DNA of 34,720 bases from Pseudovibrio sp. JCM 19062 (GCA_001310715.1 BAXV01000040.1:1-34720); one strand, 5' to 3'. Shown: positions 16,164 through 26,115, numbered from the stretch's first letter. Notes: generated by a model from the sequence alone, not told the origin. Made by a program: numbers and translations.

Positions 16164-17781
16164 TTACTCATTAGGGTCGTGCCCAGCCCAGGTGATACCG
16201 GCGAGCTCCGACATTTCCTTCTTCCAACTGGTGATGTCATTGATTGAGAAATCCGAGATATGTGCATGCCACATGCCCGGGCCATCACCTTCATCAGCTC
16301 TACAGACGCCGTAAAGAACTTCTCCAGACGCTTTGCTGATTTCTCAACCTCCAAACGCGCAACAAGGTGGTCTTTCTGCGTCGCTATGCCGACGGGACAG
16401 TTGTTCGTGTGGCATGCGCGCATAGCAATACAGCCGATGGCTTGCATAGGCGCGTTTGCCAATGCGATTGCATCTGCACCCAAAGCCATTGCTTTGACGA
16501 AGTCTTCGGGCTTGCGCAGCCCCCCCGTGATAACAAGCGTAACATCCCGCCGACCACTGCGGTCCAGATGGCGTCGCGCGCGTGCCAGTGCCGGTATGGT
16601 TGGAACCGAGATGTTATCTCTAAACACCAACGGGGATGCACCAGTTCCGCCACCTCGGCCGTCAAGAATGATGTAGTCCACTCCAACTTCCAGCGCGGCA
16701 TCGATATCCTTTTCGAGATGCTGTGCTGACAGTTTGAAGCCAATCGGGATTCCCCCGGTCTTGTCACGTACTTTGTCGGCAAACTCTCGAAAATCTGCTG
16801 GTTTCATCCATTCGGGGAACCTTGCCGGAGAGATTGCCCCCTCGCCTGCTTTGAGGCCCCTCACCCTTGCAATTTTTTTTCGGTTACTTTTGCGGCCGGA
16901 AGATGCCCGCCAGTTCCGGTTTTTGCTGCTTGTCCGCCTTTGAAATGGAAGGCCTGAACTCTTTCCAGCTGATCCCATGAAAAACCAAACCGGGCGGAAG
17001 CTAACTCATAAAAGTACCGCGTGTTCTCAGCCTGCTCCTCAGGCAGCATGCCCCCTTCACCGGAGCAAATTCCGGTCCCTACACTTTCTGCTCCGCGGGC
17101 GAGAGCGATTTTGGCTGGCTCTGAGAGCGCACCAAAGCTCATGTCCGAGACTAAGAGCGGGATTTTCAGATGGAGGGGCTTTTGCGCTTTGGGGCCGATG
17201 ACCACATCCGTTCCAACAGGTTCTTCATCCAAACGCGGCGGATTATGCAGTTGTGCTGTCAGGATCTGAATGTCTTGCCACTGGGGTAGCTCTGTCGTGG
17301 GTACCCCCATGGCTTCAATTGCGCCGTGATGACCAGTGCCCTTCAAGCCCGAGCGCGCATATGTCTGTATCAGTTTGTTATGCGGCTCTTCTTCCGTGCC
17401 GTGGAAATCTGCGTATTGGCCCAGATAAGCTTTTCGGAAGTAAGGTTGCGGGTTGTCTTTGGCCCAGGCGATCACTTCATCTTCATCGACATATACGTTG
17501 CCATCCTCGACGAAGTGGGTAAATTTTTGCAGGCATTCTTTGTTGTCGTAAGCACTGACACCCGAACTCAGCCGATAATCCCATTGGTGTAACCCGCAAA
17601 TCAGATTGCGACCTCTGACGAACCCATCAGATAAGAGCGCTCCGCGATGGAGACACCGTCCGTACAGCACGGAGATCTCATCATCATACCTGACAACGAC
17701 AAGGTCGACCTCACCAACAAGTGCATAAGCAGGCTTACGATCTTCAAGTTCATCGAATGCAGCAACTTGCGCCTTACGCAT
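16164..17781 (-). CDS. Rieske domain fused to FMN-binding glutamate-synthase-like domain (two frame breaks)
   Basis: The corrected product is about 538 residues. Residues 1-110 form a Rieske domain with C43-x-H45 and C62-x-x-H65. From about residue 150 it follows the central FMN/2-oxoglutarate region of glutamate synthase: SDMSFGALSEPAKIALARGA, GGQAAKTGTGGHLP, VDYIILDGRGGGTGASPLV, then the [3Fe-4S] ligands C-x5-C-x4-C in CIAMRACHTNNCPVGIATQ. There is no glutaminase domain and no GltD partner, so it is not an ordinary GOGAT. Breaks are at the T run 16873-16880 (8; six or nine fit) and near 16268 (one base missing after Cys-Gly). The corrected stop is 16164. The ATG at 17781 has AAGGAAG; it is the first gene of the operon. 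Confidence 0.85.
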
Positions 17782-18246
17782 TAAGCGGCTTCCTTATGCT
17801 TTGCAGCCCAGAGGCTGTTTGAGGTCATTTCCAAAAGTCAGATCGCCAAGCTATCTTATGCACTTAACCGGAACTCTTCAGTTCAGTGCACGTGCGAGAG
17901 ACAGCTCCGAAACACCCCAAGGGATGTCGAAACTCCCAGAGACCATTCCTGTCACGGGTAAAATGAATATCGCTGTGTTGCAGCCTCTCCCCCGGATTAC
18001 GCAGTCAGTCTCCTGAAACGACCAGTAATGACGGGATAGTAACGTTTAAATCACGCAGCGTCAGTCTATCAAAATGCACAGTGAGAAACACAAGGGGCAC
18101 AGAAGAGACCGCTGGAAAATACATGGTGCATTCTGCGGGGAACAAAGAATGGGAGGACAAGGATTTCTGCGAGCAATTAATGTTTGAACCTGAGCATCTC
18201 CATGCTTACTCTTGCGGCAAACCCTTCGTATCTATGAGAGATATCT
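17782..18246. other. Divergent intergenic region between the Rieske operon and mogA, with a structured segment
   Basis: The 465 bases hold no convincing gene. Around 17891-17956 the arms CGTG/CACG and ACAG/CTGT can close an outer stem with a six-base bulge. Inside are two CGAAAC copies 20 bases apart and a possible CACCCC-AA-GGGATG hairpin with one mismatch. On the minus strand this would form part of a leader for the Rieske operon; on the plus strand it lies about 290 bases before mogA. It matches no riboswitch class I could name. Confidence 0.4.
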
Positions 18247-18772
18247 ATGAAAATTGCAGCTATTACCATCTCCGACCGCGCCAGCGACGGGACTTACGAA
18301 GACAAAAGCGGCCCAGCTATTCTTGCATACCTTGAGAAAGCCGTGACAAGCCCGTGGGAGCCAGTCCATAAGATCATTCCAGATGGAATTGAGAGTGTAA
18401 GCAGCACTTTAAAAAAAACTAGCGGATGAAGACGGTGTTGATCTGATCCTCACCACAGGCGGAACTGGTCCCTCCCCTCGCGACCTTACGCCGGAAGCGA
18501 TGGAACTGGTTATGGAGAAGGAGCTTCGCGGTTTTGGTGAGTTGATGCGCCAGCTGTCCTTAAAAGAGGTTCCAACTGCAATTCTTTCGCGCCAGACCGC
18601 CGGCATTCGTGGCAAGAGCCTAATCATCAATCTGCCGGGCAAACCTGCCAGCATCAAAACCTGCCTTGATGCTGTGTTTCAGGCAGTTCCGTATTGTCTG
18701 GACCTGATTGGTGCCGGGCGCATTGAGACAGACCCAGATGTGATTGTGGCCTTCCGTCCGAAGGCGAAATAA
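18247..18772 (+). CDS. mogA: Molybdopterin adenylyltransferase MogA (one frame break)
   Basis: The corrected product is 174 residues. It activates molybdopterin by adenylation before molybdate insertion. It begins MKIAAITISDRASDGTYEDKS, has the nucleotide/molybdopterin site TTGGTGPSPRDLTPEAM and the C-terminal IINLPGKPASIKTCLDAVF. MoaB is close, but this start and the longer C-terminus favour MogA. The frame breaks at A18411-18418 (8, needs 7). A GAGAG site precedes the ATG. It ends 5 bases from the convergent nitroreductase stop, with no obvious terminator between. Confidence 0.9.
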
Positions 18773-18777
18773 TCGCC

Positions 18778-19362
18778 TCAGTTTGGCGTCCAGCTGGAAA
18801 AGAGTTCCTGAGCATCTTGTCGACCTTTGGCAGGTCTTGGATCATCAATCTTGCCAAGCGAGATGAAGCAAAGGAACTCTTCATTTTCAGAAAGACCCAA
18901 GCCTTTATGGAAGCTCGCTGCGCGTGCACTTTCGCCGCTTGTGATCCTTGAGGCATACCCGAGCGCGTGCGCCACGAGCACCATGTTCTGCAGAGCAGTA
19001 CCTGCGGAGATCATCTGTTCGTATTTTGGAATGCTGGTCTCTTCCGAGCCGTGAAAACATCCGATCAGTACCAAGAGTACTGGCCCTCTTTGCGCCTTTT
19101 CTCTTGCGCGGGCGAGTGCCTCTTCGGTTGGCGCCTCCTGCCTTTCCTTGACAGCTTGCGCAAAGAGTTCACCCAGAGCATCCCGCGCGTTCGCTGGGAT
19201 CTCAAGGATGCGGAACGGATGCAGGCGGCCATGATCAGGTGCAGCTGCAGCAGCTTCCACGATCAGCTTCAGCTCCTCGGCATTTGGACCGGGTGCTTCC
19301 ATGCGCTTTAGCGGCGCTGATGTGCGGGAAGAAATTAGATCGACCAGTTGTTGAGCGTTCAT
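18778..19362 (-). CDS. Nitroreductase family protein, YdjA-like
   Basis: The intact product of 194 residues belongs to the FMN-dependent nitroreductase family. It has the basic substrate/FMN-phosphate region RTSAPLKRMEAPGPNAEEL, AAAAAPDHGRLHPFRI and the GTALQNMVLVAHALGYAS helix, with a C-terminal CFISLGKIDDP. It is shorter than classical NfsB-type enzymes and resembles YdjA, which is a dimer with NADPH-dependent activity. The physiological substrate is unknown. The ATG has a GAGAGGCG site. It faces mogA tail to tail. Confidence 0.83.
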   Translation of the reverse strand: MNAQQLVDLISSRTSAPLKRMEAPGPNAEELKLIVEAAAAAPDHGRLHPFRILEIPANARDALGELFAQAVKERQEAPTEEALARAREKAQRGPVLLVLIGCFHGSEETSIPKYEQMISAGTALQNMVLVAHALGYASRITSGESARAASFHKGLGLSENEEFLCFISLGKIDDPRPAKGRQDAQELFSSWTPN

Positions 19363-19573
19363 GATGACGCCTCTCGCCTTTAACCATTTATAAAACCGAA
19401 GAAATCCGCTCTCATATTACCCTGAAGATCTTTGCATCGACAAGGAAATATGCGTTTCACCTGAGCCTCAGAAAAGCCAGTCCATGGTTTAGGTAACTGG
19501 ACAAGCCCGGATTTTACCCTAAGGTAATCTGATATTTCTCGGTCAGTGACTGCAAACATATTGGACGCATATT

Positions 19574-20793
19574 ATGGGCATTTCATATTTAAAGGTTGGT
19601 TTAGGGGCCATTGTTGTGATCGCTGCTGTGGGCTATGGCGCTATTCGCACCGGTTATGTTGCCAAGTATGTCGACAACAGCCGAAATGTGGTTGTTGAGC
19701 ACGAACCATATTCCATCAGTACTGATGCGCAGGCAATGCACGACAGGCTTCGGGTTGCAGACCTGCATAATGATGTTTTGCTCTGGGGCCGGAACATTTC
19801 GCAGGAATCCTCAATTGGTCACTCTGACCTTCCGCGCTTTAACAAAGGCAATGTAGGTGTGCAGATCTTCACCAGTGTCACCAAATCTCCGCGCGGACAG
19901 AACTACGAGAAGAACTCCTCAGAGGCCTCTGACAACATAACACTGCTTGGTCGTGTGCAGAGCTGGCCTTCGAAGCACTCAATAAGCTCTCAGAACGGGC
20001 TCTGTTGCAGGCGCAGCGTCTTTATGACCTGGAGAAGAAGCATCCGGAGCAGATCAAGGTGGTCCACACTCAGGAGGAGCTGCAAGCTGTTCTGGACGCA
20101 CGGGCCGGAGGTTCAAAGATAATTGCCGGTATCCTTGGCACTGAAGGTGGGCATGCGCTGGATGGGGACATCAACAATATTGACCGCCTCTACGACGGTG
20201 GGTTGCGCATAATGGGTCTACAGCATTTCTTCGACAATAAACTTGGTGGCTCTCTTCACGGCCAATCCAAGGCTGGCCTGACTGATTTCGGGAAGCAGGT
20301 TGTGCAGCTAATGGAGCAGAAGGAGATGATTGTCGACGTGGCGCACTCCTCTCCTGCAGTGATTGAAGATGTACTGGCAATGGCAACCAGGCCGATTGTT
20401 GTTTCCCATACGGGCTTGAAAGGTATCTGCGACACGCCGCGCAACCTCACGGACGAACAGGTCAGAGCCATTTCCGCAAAAGGCGGGCTGATCGGGGTCG
20501 GGTTCTGGGACGCAGCTGCCTGCGATATCAGCCCTAAAGGTGTTGCCGACTCCATTGAGTATGCTGTTTCGATTGCGGGAATTGATAATGTTGCACTGGG
20601 GTCTGACTTTGATGGCTCGGTAACTACCGCGTTTGACACCTCAGAATATGCTGTTCTAACGCAGGAGCTTTTGGACAAGGGCTTTACTGAAGATCAGATT
20701 GCGGCTGTGATGGGGGAAAATATCATCAGGTTTCTACGGGAAAATCTTCCACGGGGAGAAAGCGCAGAAGAGAACCTTGCTTCAAGCAATTAA
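19574..20793 (+). CDS. Membrane dipeptidase, peptidase family M19 (one frame break)
   Basis: The corrected product is 406 residues. An N-terminal hydrophobic segment (about residues 6-25) is a signal anchor, placing the enzyme in the periplasm. Zinc ligands are visible as H-x-D in VADLHNDVLLWGRN, the bridging glutamate in GTEGGHALDGD, and later histidines in VDVAHSS and VVSHTGLKG; NVALGSDFDGSV marks the end of the barrel. M19 enzymes hydrolyse dipeptides, some with D-residues, and can act in cell-wall peptide recycling. The frame is lost at TT 19969-19970, where Trp-Pro-Phe-Glu needs TTT. No strong ribosome binding site precedes the ATG. The gene stands alone. Confidence 0.88.
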
Positions 20794-20857
20794 ATGCTTT
20801 GAAGGTTTGATTCACGCGGTTCGGCAGTAAAGTGAAACGATAATATTTGGGGGGGAA

Positions 20858-20933
20858 TGGTGCACCGGGAGGATTCGAACCCCCGACCCCCAGATTCGTA
20901 GTCTGGTGCTCTATCCAGCTGAGCTACCGGTGC
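20858..20933 (-). tRNA. tRNA-Arg (anticodon ACG)
   Basis: The 76-base minus-strand tRNA has a perfect 7-bp acceptor stem (GCACCGG/CCGGTGC), discriminator A and an encoded CCA. The D arm is GCTC/GAGC, the anticodon stem CCAGA/TCTGG with loop CTACGAA (anticodon ACG), and the T loop TTCGAAT sits on a 5-bp stem with one G-U. It reads CGN codons after A34-to-inosine editing. Confidence 0.97.
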
Positions 20934-20961
20934 AGGCCGTGTTCCCTGCGGAACGGGGGTC

Positions 20962-20990
20962 TATGTAGCCGCCTTCCTGGACCTTGGCAA
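20962..20990 (-). promoter_or_regulatory. Predicted sigma-70 promoter of tRNA-Arg
   Basis: Read on the minus strand: TTGCCA (20990-20985), 17 bases, then TACATA (20967-20962). This would start transcription about 20 bases before the mature tRNA end. Confidence 0.55.
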
Positions 20991-21088
20991 GCGCTTTGGA
21001 GAAGTTTTTTTTGAAGTCATTTCGCGTTTTGGGGATAACAATTTCTGACTATAAGAACAAAGACGTAGGGCATTGCGGCATAAACGAG

Positions 21089-21121
21089 AGAAAAGCTGCA
21101 TTTGCACGCTGCAACTTTTCT
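21089..21121 (-). terminator. Probable terminator of the histidine kinase gene
   Basis: The arms AGAAAAG (21089-21095) and CTTTTCT (21115-21121), with an inner TGCA/TGCA pairing and one mismatch, form a stem-loop directly after the corrected kinase stop at 21127. The minus-strand 3' arm ends in a CTTTTCT pyrimidine run. Confidence 0.5.
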
Positions 21122-21126
21122 AGGAA

Positions 21127-22676
21127 TTAGCCCTTGCTGGTATCCGCCGGGAACAGTCTTGTAATTTTTTTCAGTCGCTTGCGCGCTCTGCCTATATGGA
21201 AGCTGGATTTTGAAGCACGCTCCGGTGGTCACATCTTTTTCCAATGTGATCTGACCGCCGTGGGCAACCACAATCTCTGCAGCGATGGCCAGACCCAGTC
21301 CGGTGCCGCCAGCCTTGCCTGAGGTCTGGAACGCTTTGAACAGACCTTCCTGTGCCTTCTTCGGTATCCCTGGACCTGTGTCTGCAACATAGATGTACAG
21401 CATGTCGTCCTGCACTTCCGAATTGATCTCGATACGGCAAACAACACCGGACGTGCCTTTGGAGGCTTGCATTGCCTGTACCGAATTTCGGCAGAGGTTG
21501 AGAAGCACGCGGAAGATTTGCTCCGGGTCTGCTTCCAGCTCCTGCGTTTCCGGCACATTGATGTGCATCTCAATTTCTTCAGAGTATCTGGAGAGGCCCA
21601 GCACCTCCTCCACATCACGCAGAATCGGAGCAAGGCGGATCAAACGCAACTCGGGCGGAGGTTCCTGCGCCTTTCCGTAGGACAGCACCGCGCTCGTGTA
21701 GCTGGCAGCGCGATCAAGCGTCGCCAGAATTTTCGGCGCAACACGCTGTACCGTGGGATCCGGCAGCATCTCCAAACGTTCCAGAAACAGCTGAGCAGAT
21801 GCCAGCAGGTTGCGCATGTCGTGGTTGATCTTGGAAACAGCCATCCCCAGCGCTGCCATCCGGCGCTGCTGGTTCAAAGTCTGGTTCAAAGATTTCTGCA
21901 TGGATTGTAGTTGCACTTCCGCTTCGCCCAACTCATCAACACGGCCACTCGGCTTGATGATCTCGCGCGCATTCTCCGGTGCTTCAGCAAAGCGCCGCAT
22001 TGATGCGGTAAGTCGTTGTAACGGACGCAGCAGCAAGGAGCGGATGGACAGATAAACGAGCGCTGCTGTCAAACAGGAGATCAGAAGGGACAGCTGCAGG
22101 ATGTTGAGCGCGTATTTCTGGAGATCCGCTCTCACCAATGACGCCGGGAAGACCATATCCACTCTGCCACCGGAGCTCATATCAACGTCGCCGATCACAC
22201 GGATTTGGCCTGTCTGGCCTCCAATCAGGAACTGAAGGCTACATTCAATTGCCTCCCATGGAGAGTCATGGTCATATCGATCGTCTTGGTGATGTTCATT
22301 TCTGAACTTTCCATAGCGATCAGATTACGGCGCTCACCAATGACCAGAGAGATGGCTTGTGCGCCCGTCGCCTCAAGCAGTTTGTCCTGCACCTGCGGAG
22401 ACAGGGTCTCGCTATCAGTCAGCAAAGTGGCCGCGACCCCGCCCACCGCGAGACGGTCGCGGAGCCAGGTGTTGCGATAATTTGCAATTGAGGGGACAAA
22501 AATAAGCACTTCACTAAGCATGACAAACAAGATTGTCAGCACTAGAAGCTTGCCAGAAAGGCCCATCCCACCGGGGAATAATCGGTGGAGCTTGCCTTTC
22601 GGGACTTCATCCGTGTCCAGCTTTTTTTTGGAGTGGCCTCTGTTTCAGAGGTCACTCTCCTACTGTCTTGAACCAT
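21127..22676 (-). CDS. Membrane sensor histidine kinase (three probable frame breaks)
   Basis: The corrected product is about 516 residues. A short cytoplasmic N-terminus is followed by a first membrane helix (SGKLLVLTILFVMLSEVLIF), a sensor region of about 130 residues, and a second helix (LSLLISCLTAALVYLSIRSL). Then come a HAMP linker, the H-box histidine in VSKINHDMRNLLA, the N box LLNLCRNSVQAM, and G boxes VADTGPGIP and GGTGLGLAIAAEI. Breaks are at AA 22235-22236 (needs AAA), T21165-21171 (7, needs 6) and T22622-22629. Correcting the second ends the protein at 21127 instead of 21017; the third restores an upstream ATG at 22676 with AGGTGG, otherwise the start is 22566. No response regulator is adjacent. 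Confidence 0.85.
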
Positions 22677-22806
22677 CCACCTACCTGATGAGTTGGTACA
22701 CAATAATCGTGCAGCGCAGGTTGTTGTTACGCGCTATGCCTAACTCATTTTTAGCAGATGACGCCTACCAAGCAACAAACTTCTGTTACAACTGGTCATA
22801 ACTGCG

Positions 22807-24253
22807 TTAGCCAAACTTTCTCAGGAGCGTCAGAATTCTGCGGACCCACGGATTCTTCGGGGCATCGGCATAAAACGTCAGGGCAGCCCTGCGAATGCCT
22901 TCATTCAAGGTCGGGTACGGGAAAACAACACCCAGCAGAGCGCCCACCTTCAGCTTCTGAGAAATCATCAATGATAAAAGACCAATTTGCTCACCAGCAC
23001 CCGGGCCAACAATGGATGCGCCAACAAGACGCCCTTTGTTATCGGCCAGCAGTTTGATCTGACCCACGCCTTTGCCTTCGGCCAGTGCTCTGTCGTTTCC
23101 GGAGAACTCTGCTGTCAGCACCTTAAGCTTGTCACCCAGCTCGGCGCGGGCCTGCTCCTCGGAAAGACCCACCTGCCCAATCTCCGGCTCGGTGTAGGTC
23201 ACCGCAGGCATGGTGATGCTATTGTGGTTGATCGGCATGCGGAACAGGATGGAGCGGATGACCAGAGACGCATGAGCGCCTGCTGCGTGGGTAAACTGCA
23301 CGCCGCCTGCAACATCTCCAATTGCATAAACCTTGCGGTTGGTCGTGCGCAGGCCATCATCTGTTGTGATGCCGCGACGTGTGAACTCGATGCCAGCTGT
23401 TTCAAGACCAAGAGACGTGATGTTGGGTTTACGTCCTGCTGCGATCAACAGGTGCGAGCCTTCGACTGTGCCCTCAGCCTCATCATCCACCTTGATACTG
23501 ACTTTGACGCCTGTATCTGTTTTTTTCAACGCTAAGCACCTTGGTCTCTGAAAGGATTTCAACGCCCTCACCTTCCATTTTCCGTATGACCAGATCCGCA
23601 TGATCAGGATCGGTCACGGTCAGTGGACGCAGCGCCTCGATGACAGTTACGCGGCTTCCAAGGCGGCGGTGGGCCTGAGCCATCTCCATGCCGATTGGTC
23701 CTGCCCCGATAATGATCAGGTGCTCCGGACGCTCTTTCAGTTCAAACAGGCTTTCGTTGGTCAGGTAAGGCGTATTTTCGATACCAGGGATCGGGGGGAT
23801 CGCAGCGCTGGACCCGGTGGCAACCACAAAGCGGCGCGCTTTGATGAGTTGCTCGCCCACTTTAACCGTATCAGCCGAGATAAACTCAGCCGCACCCTGA
23901 ATAACGTTGACGCCCAGTCCTTCGAACCGTTCAACGGAGTCATGCGGGGCGATGGTCGCGATCACATCGTGGACGTGATCATTCACTCTGGAGAAATCGA
24001 CCTCGGGCTGTGTAGCAACTACACCGAACTTTTCCGAGGAACGGAAGGTTGCTGCTGCTTTGCCTGCTGCAATGAGTGCTTTGGAGGGGACACAGCCATA
24101 ATTCAGGCAGTCACCACCCATTTTGCCTTTTTCAATCAGGACGACATCCACGCCAAAGGCTGCTGCTGCGGCAGCGACCGAAAGACCACCTGAGCCAGCG
24201 CCAATTACACAGATGTCCGGGGTCAGTGTCTTTGAGTTATTGTTATCTGTCAT
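22807..24253 (-). CDS. FAD-dependent pyridine nucleotide-disulfide oxidoreductase, mercuric-reductase-like (one frame break)
   Basis: The corrected product is 481 residues. The N-terminal FAD motif is ICVIGAGSGGLSVA, the redox-active disulfide is in GGDCLNYGCVPSKAL, the NAD-binding motif is IIIGAGPIGMEMA, and the second FAD block is VYAIGDVAGG. The C-terminus reads YPTLNEGIRRAAL instead of the lipoamide dehydrogenase His-Pro-Thr-x-Ser-Glu catalytic segment, and the vicinal cysteines of true MerA are missing. It is therefore neither a standard Lpd nor a proven mercuric reductase. The frame breaks at T23520-23526 (7, needs 6). It lies 40 bases downstream of the TVP38 gene, probably in one transcript. 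Confidence 0.85.
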
Positions 24254-24293
24254 CGAGAAAGTCCGTACTATCGAAATTGGTCATCTATGAGAA

Positions 24294-25068
24294 TTAGCAG
24301 CTGCGGAAGCGTTTTATGACTGGCGGGATGAGCGCAACCAGTCCTAGGGCTGCAAAGGCCCATAGTAGCTCTGGCGTGATCAGTGCGGGTATATCCACCT
24401 CGCAGGTTCCGCTGCAGAACAGCCGGGGTTCACCATTTCCTGCGCGTCAATCACGCTGTCGAGACCTGCACCGATAAACGCATAAGCGAAGGTGCCGGGA
24501 TGATGCCGATAAAGGTTGCGATAAAATAGGTAGGCAGTGGGACGCGGAACAGGGCCGGAGCGATGTTCACCAGCCAGAACGGGAATACCGGGGTCAGACG
24601 CAGGAAGAGAAGGTAGCTGAACGCGTTATTGCGGAAGCCCTCGGACATTTTATCAAGAAAGGGACCGGCTCTTTCTTTAAGCGTTGCACCGACGGATGTT
24701 TTTGCTGCCACAAACAACAGCGATGCGCCAATGGTTGCCGCAGCAACCGTCAGCAAGCCGCCGAACAGCCAACCAAACAGGAAACCGCCCGCGATTGTCA
24801 TCAAGGAAGCCCCTGGGAACGAGAGAGCGACAGCAAGCGTGTAAACCACAAAGTAGATAAGCGGTGTGAGGAAAGGAGAGGCTGTCAGATAGTCTTCCAG
24901 TATCTGACGGTTCTTGATCAGATTACTGAGCGTGACTTCCTTATGCCACCCCTGTGATGCGCCATAGACGGACACAGCAAGGATAACAATCAGGAGCCCC
25001 CATCGCTTAATAAAACCGATGACTCCGCCGGCTGCTGACTTATTATCATTGTGTTCCGTGATTCCCAT
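24294..25068 (-). CDS. TVP38/TMEM64 (VTT-domain) family membrane protein (two frame breaks)
   Basis: The corrected product is 258 residues. After one N-terminal helix it carries the VTT domain: LAVALSFPGASLMTIAGGFLFG, then FLRLTPVFPFWLVNIAPAL and a GIIPGTFAYAFIGAGLDS motif, with re-entrant-loop prolines typical of DedA/TVP38 proteins. Breaks at CC 24495-24496 (needs CCC) and TTT 24436-24438 (needs TTTT) truncate the raw frame. Correction adds about 50 residues with LFCSGTCEVDIPALI, a final membrane helix and a C-terminal cysteine, ending at TAA 24294-24296. The ATG at 25068 follows AAGGAAGAG. The disulfide oxidoreductase gene follows directly. Confidence 0.82.
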
Positions 25069-25514
25069 GTGCTCTTCCTTAGATGGCTCCAGCAGTCAGA
25101 CATGCGAAAACTGAAACCTCTGTTCTTGTTAGCCAGTGTAAGCCGAATAGGTTACTATGTTTTTTTGTAGGTCTATTCGGATCGTAAATTGAAGCATTAC
25201 AATTTCCTTACAATTAGAAAGACCTCCGGTGTGATCACAGGTTCGTGCATTCCCCGTAATTTCACTTGGTTTTGAATGAGGGATCACAGCCGCACACGGG
25301 CCTGTGAGGTAATAAAGAGTCAGGATATCGCAAATTCCAGTGCAGCAATTATTGACTTGGAGCACGCAGACTAATATAAGCGCCGACGAATAGGAGTGCG
25401 TGTCCTATGCGCAAAGTCCTGCAACTTGTAGAGAGTCGCGGTGATTTCGGGGACAAGACGCACAGTCCAAATTAACGTTTAAGTTGGAGCCGATGGCTCT
25501 GCTAGGGTAATAAG
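25069..25514. other. Divergent intergenic region between the TVP38 gene and rpmH
   Basis: The 446-base gap is AT-rich and contains promoters for both sides. Apart from the predicted rpmH promoter I see no gene, no repeated DnaA boxes and no tRNA. An origin of replication near rpmH is therefore not supported. Confidence 0.5.
25352..25380 (+). promoter_or_regulatory. Predicted sigma-70 promoter of rpmH-rnpA-yidC
   Basis: The -35 TTGACT (25352-25357), a 17-base spacer and the -10 TATAAG (25375-25380) are all close to consensus. A leader of about 130 bases separates them from the rpmH start. Confidence 0.7.
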
Positions 25515-25648
25515 ATGAAACGTACATTCCAACCGAGCAACCTTGTTCGCAAGCGTCGCCACGGCTTCCGGCACGTATGGCAGATAAAAATGGCCGTCAG
25601 GTTTTGGCGCGTCGCCGTGCTAAGGGTCGTAAGCGTCTTAGCGCTTAA
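25515..25648 (+). CDS. rpmH: 50S ribosomal protein L34 (one frame break)
   Basis: The corrected product is 44 residues, the standard length. It starts MKRTFQPSNLVRKRRHGFR, continues MADKNGRQVLARRRAKGR and ends KRLSA, an unmistakable L34. One base is missing at GG 25570-25571 (Phe-Arg-Ala-Arg needs an extra base), so the raw frame reads on into nonsense. Because L34 is conserved and single-copy here, the break is almost certainly a sequence error. It leads the conserved rpmH-rnpA-yidC cluster. Confidence 0.95.
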
Positions 25649-25710
25649 TCGCGACGTTGCGCGGCGGCATTCACTTCATTTCCATTGAACCCAAGTTCCG
25701 CCGCAAAAAC

Positions 25711-26115
25711 ATGAAAACACTCAAAAAGCGCTCCGAGTTTCTTACCGTCGCCAAAGGCGGGAGGATAGCTCGGCGTGCTTTTGTGCTTCAAGCGGCTAAA
25801 ACCCGCAGTGATGGCACCCCTCGGATGGGTTATACGGTTACCAAGAAAACCGGAAACTCTGTTGAGCGCAGCCGAATTAAGCGCCGACTTCGAGCTGCTG
25901 TCGCCTCTCTTGATCTGGATATCGCACAGACTGGTGCCGACTACGTACTGGTTGGCCGGAGAGCTGCACTTTCCCAGCCCTTTGAGGAACTTTTGAAGGA
26001 CCTTAGAGGAAGTGTGAGAAATGCATTCAAGCCTCGTAAATCTCGCCCTATCCAATCAAAACCGAATTCGCTGGCTAAATCTAACCCTCCCTATAATAAA
26101 GTGCAGGCGGACTGA
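25711..26115 (+). CDS. rnpA: Ribonuclease P protein component
   Basis: The intact product is about 134 residues from ATG 25711. It begins MKTLKKRSEFLTVAKGGR, and the RNA-binding RNR region appears as VERSRIKRRLRAAV, followed by GADYVLVGRRAAL. It binds the RNase P RNA and helps tRNA precursor processing. A TTG at 25657 would extend it by 18 residues, but the family normally starts at MKTLKKR. The C-terminal extension rich in Lys/Ser/Asn is common in alphaproteobacteria. It lies 62 bases after rpmH. The usual yidD gene is absent between rnpA and yidC. Confidence 0.93.
   Translation: MKTLKKRSEFLTVAKGGRIARRAFVLQAAKTRSDGTPRMGYTVTKKTGNSVERSRIKRRLRAAVASLDLDIAQTGADYVLVGRRAALSQPFEELLKDLRGSVRNAFKPRKSRPIQSKPNSLAKSNPPYNKVQAD

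Noticed and set aside
17880..17960. Glycine or molybdenum-cofactor riboswitch upstream of mogA
   Set aside because: The CGAAAC and AACTCCCAGAG strings faintly recall the glycine aptamer, but the conserved core and paired stems do not line up; the Moco motif does not fit either.
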